Shown in pieces: positions 57,436 through 64,000 of a stretch of DNA of 64,000 nucleotides. The notes beneath the pieces were generated by a model, which did no database searches, was not told the origin of the DNA, and was given only the letters and a program-made list of their open reading frames with translations. Origin of the DNA: Sympetrum striolatum (Eukaryota; Arthropoda; Insecta; Odonata; Libellulidae). The stretch's first letter is position 1, and each line of letters opens with the position of its first letter. The stretch covers positions 4,898,001-4,962,000 of the forward strand of contig OX388348.1 in assembly GCA_947579665.1 (NCBI GenBank). The letters run 5' to 3'. The translations under genes were made by a program, and so were the position numbers.

Positions 57436-57743
57436 TTAAGAAGTGCACGCGTTGAACATTAAGTGCAAAACACTCGTATCTCTTTGATATCGATGTCGGC
57501 TCTAGGCCTGCTCTGCTACCGAAAACATCACCTTAGCTGAAATCGGAGCCATATTATACGAAGCTTTCGCTGAATATATCAAGCAAACGCGTGAATAGCA
57601 ATGTATCTCTAAGACTTGCGTGATGATTGGGGTTTTGTACTCTTCAGCAGAAAAAACAGTTTAGAGCTAGTCAAAGGACTTTAATCTTGGGGGGGGGGTT
57701 TGAACCCCTAAAACCCCCCCCTCGCTGCGCCACTGGCGGAGAA

Positions 57744-58620
57744 CTTGAGAAGTTTAAAAAGCTGTTTTCGATATTAACCCGCCGTTACTCGCGCCCTATT
57801 TTGTTACGCGGTTACTCGCGCGGGGTGTTACTACACCCCACCAGACTTTTTCATTTATCACGGTTATCTTCGAAAAAATTCTTGATTATTTTATCTGTTA
57901 TCATTTATAGATCTTTTCGGATATAATATCTAAATTTTACATTGATATTACGACTTTTAAATTTTTATGAGCTATTCAATAATAATACTCAAACAAATTG
58001 TACAATAAAACAAAAATTTGACTTGTATACCTTATAGATGAAATGTATTTGTAGTAATCAACGTATTCGTTGTAATCAGACATTTAACAACAATTAAAGT
58101 GGAAAATTAATCCAGATTAATGCAATTTAAAGATGATCGTCACTTGGTATAACGATTTACTCGCACATGCACCTTAGAATTTCCGAAATAACTCTGGGTT
58201 CCACTCCATAAAGCTATAAACATAACTAATAATCATAATAAATGATAATTATTAAATAAACTTAGTTAAACTACGATAATTTCAAATGTGATGTGATATT
58301 GTGTCTGCTGGAGGTGATCAGGACTTATGAAAGTCATAGAAGGGCACTTCTGCTTCGGAAGAATGTCCTGGTGGACCGCTATAAAAAATCTTATTTAGTT
58401 TCAATAGGCGTTTATTCATATTTCCGCGCGAGTCTTGTATCTAGTTCGCAAGTTAATTATTTTATAAAAGCTCTAGTATGGGGGTGAGGAGCATTTTTCC
58501 CATAACATCGCATCTGAGATACTTAGAGTGACGTTTCGTTTAAATTTCCATCCTCACTGGGGTGTAAAATAGAACATTTTAATCGCTAAGCAAACCAAAG
58601 CATAATATTTTAAAATTTAT
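57744..58620. other. Gene-free stretch
   Basis: AT-rich with no supportable feature. A palindromic G-run/C-run with TTTGAACCCC just inside the hAT right end (57690-57722) precedes it. Confidence 0.35.
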
Positions 58621-58621
58621 T

Positions 58622-58815
58622 TTCCTAAGGAAAAACGGACTTGGAAAAAGTCTGACGGAGCTGGGAATCGAACGCGGGATCTTCATCTAAACTGTTATTC
58701 TGGCCGGGTAGCCTAGTTGACTAAGGTAGCCTCCCGGCCAGAGGAAGATCCCGGGTTCGATTTCCGGCCTCGTCAGATGTTTTTCAAGTCCATCCAACGC
58801 CGTTTTTCCTTTGGA
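58622..58815. repeat. Inverted pair of tRNA-derived SINE ends
   Basis: The left arm (58622-58687) and right arm (58743-58812) are inverted copies: AAGGAAAAACGG...GACTTG...CTGACG-AG and GAAGATCCCGGGTTCGA ... CGTTTTTCCTTTGG. The right copy reads as tRNA-like: TAGCCTAGTTGACTAAGG (A-box-like), then GGGTTCGATTTCC (B box) in a pairing T-arm (CCGGG/TCCGG). The 7 bases after the T-arm do not pair with the 5' end, so it is not a functional tRNA. Confidence 0.65.
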
Positions 58816-58819
58816 TTTT

Positions 58820-60100
58820 TTCTGGGTGCACACCCTTATGTGCAGAGATACTTTAACCATTTCCTAATATATTTTCCAGCGACATTATTAGTGAGGCTAA
58901 GAAATAAAATTATTTGAGAATTCGAGTTTGTTTCGAGAGGGAGGCTCTAGCCAACTACAGAAAAGACCGCTACACTTCCATAACTGTATGAATGGTACGT
59001 GCTACTAGTGGCTTTTTAATATATTGATTTACGAGACGATAAGGGGAATAAATACTAATCCAGATTATCTCTCTCATCTCCTCCCTGAAATACATACTAC
59101 TTACATATACTTCCGGCGCTAATTCCACTACCTCACATCAAAGTATTCAAATAATTTAACTCCATGTGTCAACGTTAAATATGGCTGGTGCTCAATACAT
59201 CTCAGACCTTCATGAGCAATGGTTATCTTCAGCAATCATACTGATGTTGCTGAGGATACCAAATAAAAAGTTCTTTAAAGTTGGTCTTCTTTTCTTCTCT
59301 TTAGAAGTTTTTTGTAGTTAAGAAACTCTGAGCAGAAATTCTTAAGTCTAACGCCGAAGAAAGTAAATTTACTCCGAAGAGAATAATATATATTCGTGAC
59401 ATTAGAGAGGCAAATTACAGCGCGATGGTAATAACAAAGAAACGTGAATCTTAAATTCATGCATTTTTAATGGTGGAGTAATTTTCCTTAATGAATTCTG
59501 AATTGTATGGAAGTAATGATGATATTTTCTGTACTTTCCAACGTGCTTGAAAACATTTTATTTTTCGATATTGTATTATATTCTGTGAGATAGAAATAAA
59601 TTGAATCTCATATAAAAAAAAGTTTAATATAAAATTCTTGAAACATACATATATGTCAAAATAATTTAAAGCTATACGTTTATCATTGTACCCAAAATGC
59701 TTCAAAAATTTAAAAGAAGTTTAAATAATAATCAGTTATCTTAGAATGACGTTGAGTTTACGGGAGAAAAATCCTCCAAATTGTTAAAAATAGTAAAAAT
59801 TGCTGTAAATGAAATACTCCATATTAGGTTGCGAGTACACCGTGCTCCACAACTAAACTTTTATGAGAAATTTCCACTCTTTGCAATCAATTATAATTTT
59901 TGTTTGTTTTCTTCGCTTTTGGTAACAAACAATAACCGAAAAAGTCAAGATGGAAACTAATATAGAATTTTCGTTTAAATGCTTAACTTTATAGTTTTCA
60001 TTCGGCACTCTTAATACCGTTTTGCATATTATAACAGGGTAAAATACTCGTTTGAGTGAATGTCATGGTCATTTTCTATTTCCTTTAAAATGTTGAAAGC
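58820..60100. other. Gene-free stretch
   Basis: No supportable feature; short AT-rich frames only. Confidence 0.35.
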
Positions 60101-60102
60101 CT

Positions 60103-60235
60103 CTATTTCCTAACTTTCCAACGTGTCCGTAAGATTCAGTTGAATCGAATCTTCAAAATTCACTTGACTTTGAATTGGAGTCGCCTGTCGAAGTAGCGCT
60201 TCATCTTGTTCCAAACGGGAAGGGCAATAAAGGGT
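60103..60235 (-). CDS. Possible terminal exon, unrecognised
   Basis: A minus-strand open frame reads TLYCPSRLEQDEALLRQATP, then IQSQVNFEDSIQLNLTDTLE and S-stop. Its acidic/Gln composition and higher GC resemble coding sequence, but the upstream acceptor is poor and no family is recognised. Confidence 0.2.
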
Positions 60236-60604
60236 CTTCAGTCATCTGTTGGAGATTGGATCAAGTCATTCACTGAGAAATATTTTGGCTAGTACAGGAA
60301 ATAGTTGCGAAAGTAATTTGGAAATGACATTGTAAGCATTATAACAGAATCAATCTAATTACTCATTTGATCGAGCTTAAGTTGACTCACACTTAATGAG
60401 ATCTTAAGTTCAACAATTTTGTTGGCCATTGATGGTCCTCTACATAGCAGTGCTTTGTGGTGAATTGGATTCGTAATCAGAGAGTGGCGAACTTTCCAGC
60501 CTATGGATTAATCCATCTCGAACTCTGATGTTGAGTTGAATGCACACAATTGTGGCCGTCATTATGATGGCAAACGACAAACATAACTATTTGATTATTC
60601 GTTT

Positions 60605-60904
60605 CTTTATTCTTATTTCAAGGAGTATGGCTTGGATTATAAATACCACTCTCGGATCCACAAAAGTCGATTTCAGCGTCCGAATGTCAAACATAGACTC
60701 CGAGTTTACCCATCTCGGTCTCACTGCTGACTTCCGTTGTCTCCTCGCCACGGATTTTCTCCTGATGTCGTTTTTCAGCGTCTTTTTCACTATGTTTATT
60801 ACTGTTTCCGATGACTTGGACATTTTTCGCAACATCTCTGCCACAGGAGACATAGTCGGATCCAGCTGATGAGCGGAGGAAAGATTTTTCCTTTTTACTT
60901 CCAT
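60605..60904 (-). CDS. Possible coding exon, unrecognised, basic
   Basis: Two minus-strand frames compete over the same DNA. One (60587-60904) is basic: MSPVAEMLRKMSKSSETVIN then VKKTLKNDIRRKSVARRQRK. The other (60687-61001) is Lys/Glu/Ser-rich. CpG content is above the surroundings. I do not recognise either, and no splice pattern decides between them. Confidence 0.2.
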
Positions 60905-62600
60905 TTTCCGATAAATGTTGGCTCGTAAATGAAAACTGTGTGTCGAAAGATATATACATTGAGGTAAATGGTAGATACTTTGGATAACGATTGATATACA
61001 TCTCTAATTAAATATAACTTACCGATCGACCTTTATGTCGAACAGTACAAAATGCAATTCTTAAAAAGTCAGGTTGCAAATCTACTCAGATATCTTTTTC
61101 AAGATCAGAAATTATGATATTATGCAAGTAGCATGAACATCAATAAGTTTAATATAAATAAACATAGTTAGGCTGTTGTTGCCGATTGCCATGGGTTGTT
61201 TACGATTCAATGAAATTCAAAAGTGTAAAAAGAAAATATTTCCTATTTATGTAAAATTTGAGATTAAAAATAAGCTTGGGTATTTTATTGAAAGTTTATT
61301 GCTCGATAATATATAGTGTTTCGTAAAAATACACATTTCGTACTTTATTGACTTGAGCTGTTTTATGATTCAATTTGTTGAAGTAGCATATCGTTCCATC
61401 CTTTCTTCAAAACCAGCGTGATATTTGATGAAAATGCACGTGAGTGGTGGACGTCATACGGTGCACTGGCAAGGTGTCGATGGAATAATGCTTATTGAAA
61501 TGTCATCTGGGAAATAATATATCTATCTAGGATTGGATAGTGATATAATGTCTTTACAGGTGATGGTTACTTGGAAATTGATTACTTTCAGCATTGCTCA
61601 GGCGTTTCTAGAATGTATATCTCATGAAATTTAAAAGTTGTTATTTTTAACTAATCTTTAATTTTTTTTAAGGGACGATTGTTTAAAATCTTTAATTTCA
61701 TAAGGCGTTCATTTTTTTCCGTTTAAATTATTTCGATCGAATGCTAATGCCCATTTCTTAGCCAGTATTATCTCGATTTGTTCGATTTGGCCTTATTTAC
61801 TTACCTAATAAATATTATTGCGATTGGATTATGGTAACCCGTGCCGACTTGAAGCCAAACAATTTCGAAAAATTAAAATTTGTACCGACAACGGAAACAC
61901 CGTGTCGGTGAAAGTGGAAAATTAACTGACGGATTCGCACAAATCTTTCAGATCACGTTTTTTGATAAAAGATAGTGGACGCTTGTCCGACCGTTTAACT
62001 TAATGGCCTTTTGTTTATAAAAAAATAGCAACTGAATATCGGAGTTAGGCAACGAAACCATCCACGTACATTCCTATATGGATCTTGAGTTCAAAGGAAA
62101 TTATTTTCTTCCATTTCTTTTACTGATAACGTATATTTTTGCGATAAAATTTCATCTTGTTACTTTCCGAGCATTCTTTAATTTTATTTAGCATTTATTC
62201 TAATTTACATAACTCCGTATTGTGGGTTGGAATCGAAAAAAGCTAGCCAAAAATATAAAAGTGGATTTTATTTGAGCGAACTTTGACACTTCGCGTAGTT
62301 ACTGCTGAATAAATTCTATATGTTATTGCTTGGTGGACTTGAGATGGTTGCTCTCACCATGAAAATTGTTTATTAAAGCCCTTCGCTCAAGTAACGCTTT
62401 TTAACTCTTCTTGGTTTTGAACGCTATAATTTCAGAATATGTAATATATTTTATTTTTATCAACTCGATGTGCCTTAAAGTATTCCCGTCACCTTTTCCT
62501 CCAATTTGCTGGATTTTGACGATTTGATCGGAAATGGTTTTATTTTGATTCTTTCGAAACTTTGTCAAATGTGATTCAGTCTTCGTACAGCACTGGCCAA
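60905..62600. other. Gene-free stretch
   Basis: AT-rich with no supportable feature. Confidence 0.35.
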
Positions 62601-62619
62601 GGAGAGTAGCTCTTGTTAA

Positions 62620-63790
62620 TTATCTATTATATATAGATGCTTCTCCGGATTCATTCATGTACATAGATAGATAGATAGATAGATAGAGAGGATACAAATT
62701 CACAGGCTAAACCACAAGCGTGATTGACATGAAATTTTTACGACGTATTGGCCATTACGTGTAACCACCAGAAAAAAATGAGATTTTGAACCTCAGTGTC
62801 ATGGGTTCGATTCCAGAGGGCCCCAAAGTACAGATTTTTCCCGTTTAAATGCATTGCTTTGATTTTCGGTAATTAAAAAAAAATACTTTCCGGGTAGGTA
62901 GAGAATCAGAACTCAAGGAGCCTATATATATGGTCATGATCCATCGAAAACATAAATGAGTTTTACGGAAAATATCCTGGGTTCGATGCTAGGTCAAGGC
63001 AAAAATCGGCCGTTTAAAATGCATTGTGGCGATATTTAAGATTTTTTTGGACCCCTTCCCGATGGCATGGAATCTTTAAATTCGGCATGGGTTTAGATAT
63101 CATAAATATATTTAATAATCAAATTTTACACATTCGCTGATGGTTATTGGTTCGATCCCAGAGAGCCATTTGCACTTCTCAATGCATTTCTTACGGAAAT
63201 AACGGAAACAAAATTTAGGTACTTCCCGGCAAGCTATCGACTTCAAACCTTGCATGAGAGAAGAACAAGTCTTTACAAATCAATCTGTGCATTCACAGCT
63301 TACAATATGTCCTGGGTTCGACACCAGGTGTCTCTGCAATCAGAAGTTGATCCGATTTTTAGGAATTATTTGGAAACCTTTCCCAATAATATAGAAATTT
63401 GAAATTCGGCATATAGATAGAGATCATAAATAACTTTCAGAAACATCTTTTAGATTTCCAAGATAGTCCTTGGTTCGAATCCAGAGAGCCATTTACATTC
63501 TTGATAATTAGAACGTCTTTTGAGGCAGTTGTAGCCAATATTTCTGCTGGAATTTTCACACATGGTTAGAGATGATGATCTTCTATTGTGCTGCATAGTT
63601 AGTTCACCAGTAAGACCCGGGTTCGATGCCAGACGATGAAATTTTAGCGAATTTTAAGAAAAATTTCAACCCTTTTTTTTCTTTTGAGGACTGTTCCGAT
63701 ATGATGCCGATATGAAATTAGTATTGCCGATCTGCTTGCAGTATGAAAGCTACATTTTACTCGTATATATATATATATCTTACAATTAGA
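62620..63790 (+). repeat. B-box monomer array III (six cores)
   Basis: Cores lie at 62805 (GGGTTCGATTC), 62979 (GGGTTCGATGC), 63149 (TGGTTCGATCC), 63314 (GGGTTCGACAC), 63472 (TGGTTCGAATC) and 63619 (GGGTTCGATGC). Spacing shrinks smoothly: 174, 170, 165, 158, 147. Most monomers also carry a CTTCCCGG-like box about 75-85 bases after the core. A (GATA)n tract at about 62662-62688 precedes the array and a (TA)n tract ends it. All six cores fit GWTCRANNC; no A box was seen. Confidence 0.75.
62660..62688. repeat. (GATA)n microsatellite
   Basis: Six to seven tandem GATA units at the left edge of array III. The homologous spot in array II has only ACATAGATA, so the tract grew from a seed within the repeat. 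Confidence 0.85.
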
Positions 63791-64000
63791 TTCAACTGGT
63801 GTTTACACCCTCTGCCACACGCCGAAAGTCGGCTTGTAGGGTATTGATGTAGATGTAGATATATTTTCCCTTTTATACGTGACAAAATGAGGCCCGTTCG
63901 GAAATAATGGTAGCGAATAGTAAATCTTTTCCGTATTCTTAAAATCAGAAAAATACAAATTTATTAATCATACTGAATGAATCATGACGGAAATCATCCA

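Larger units (their letters stand above)
51945..57735. mobile_element. hAT-type element (5.8 kb) with nested insertions
   Basis: The left end CAGTGGCGCAGCCAGG and the right end ...GAGG-like CTCGCTGCGCCACTG share a perfect 12-bp inverted CAGTGGCGCAGC. Both sides carry the same 8-bp duplication GCGGAGAA (51937-51944 and 57736-57743). An 8-bp duplication with CAG...CTG ends is the hAT signature. No transposase frame is left. Inside are B-box array II, a TG-rich tract (53325-53352) and a 2-kb TTAA-flanked element. The candidate last GPCR exon also falls inside, which is an unresolved conflict. Confidence 0.6.

Noticed and set aside
58700..58780. Functional tRNA gene
   Set aside because: A- and B-box-like motifs and a T-arm are present, but the acceptor ends do not pair and the sequence is part of an inverted repeat; a SINE relic fits better.
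60862..60885. Hammerhead-like CTGATGAGCGGAGGAAAG
   Set aside because: CTGATGA and GAAA are present, but the bases between cannot form stem II and the flanks do not pair.
1..64000. CRISPR arrays, operons, bacterial promoters
   Set aside because: Split genes, non-LTR elements and long AT-rich spacers show eukaryotic nuclear DNA; the repeats have no uniform short spacer structure.

Overview
The window reads as nuclear DNA of an arthropod, most likely an insect with a large, repeat-rich genome. The evidence is split genes with GT/AG introns of 0.1-5 kb, an AT-rich background, an ecdysteroid-kinase-like gene (a family expanded in insects), and dense LINE, Penelope, LTR and DNA-transposon debris. 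Nothing in it is bacterial or viral: no operons, Shine-Dalgarno sites or CRISPR. Species cannot be fixed from the sequence alone.

Layout. 1-13.1 kb: intergenic or upstream-intron DNA with small repeat relics and one foldback MITE. 13.1-25.1 kb (+): eight exons of an SLC38A9-type lysosomal amino-acid transporter, from TM1 to the stop codon and poly(A) signal. Its introns hold two nested MITEs, a solo LTR, a 5'-truncated LINE and a diverged B-box array. 25.3-28.3 kb: MITE, dispersed repeat, minisatellite. 28.5-33.1 kb (-): a nearly full-length but dead Jockey-like LINE with gag-like ORF1 and APE-RT ORF2. 33.55-35.27 kb: a Penelope-like element with GIY-YIG endonuclease between inverted arms. 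37.5-38.8 kb (-): an intact single-exon EcKinase/CHK-like gene, with a possible TATA promoter 1.8 kb upstream. 41.9-45.0 kb: three copies of a Helentron/HINE-like element with terminal hairpin and built-in (TG)n. 45.2-51.7 kb (+), possibly to 54.7 kb: a multi-exon class A GPCR. 51.9-57.7 kb: an apparent 5.8 kb hAT-type element with perfect 8-bp target duplication and nested insertions. 58-64 kb: inverted tRNA-like SINE pair, weak minus-strand exon candidates, and the longest B-box array.

The three host genes (SLC38A9-like, EcKinase-like, GPCR) show no functional linkage. The feature I consider least explained is a dispersed family of arrays of about 150-175 bp monomers, each carrying a tRNA B-box-like core (GTTCGATGC type). 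It occurs at four loci in both orientations, with no recognisable A box and no ORF. Whether it is a SINE-like repeat or a cluster of TFIIIC-type sites cannot be settled from the sequence alone.
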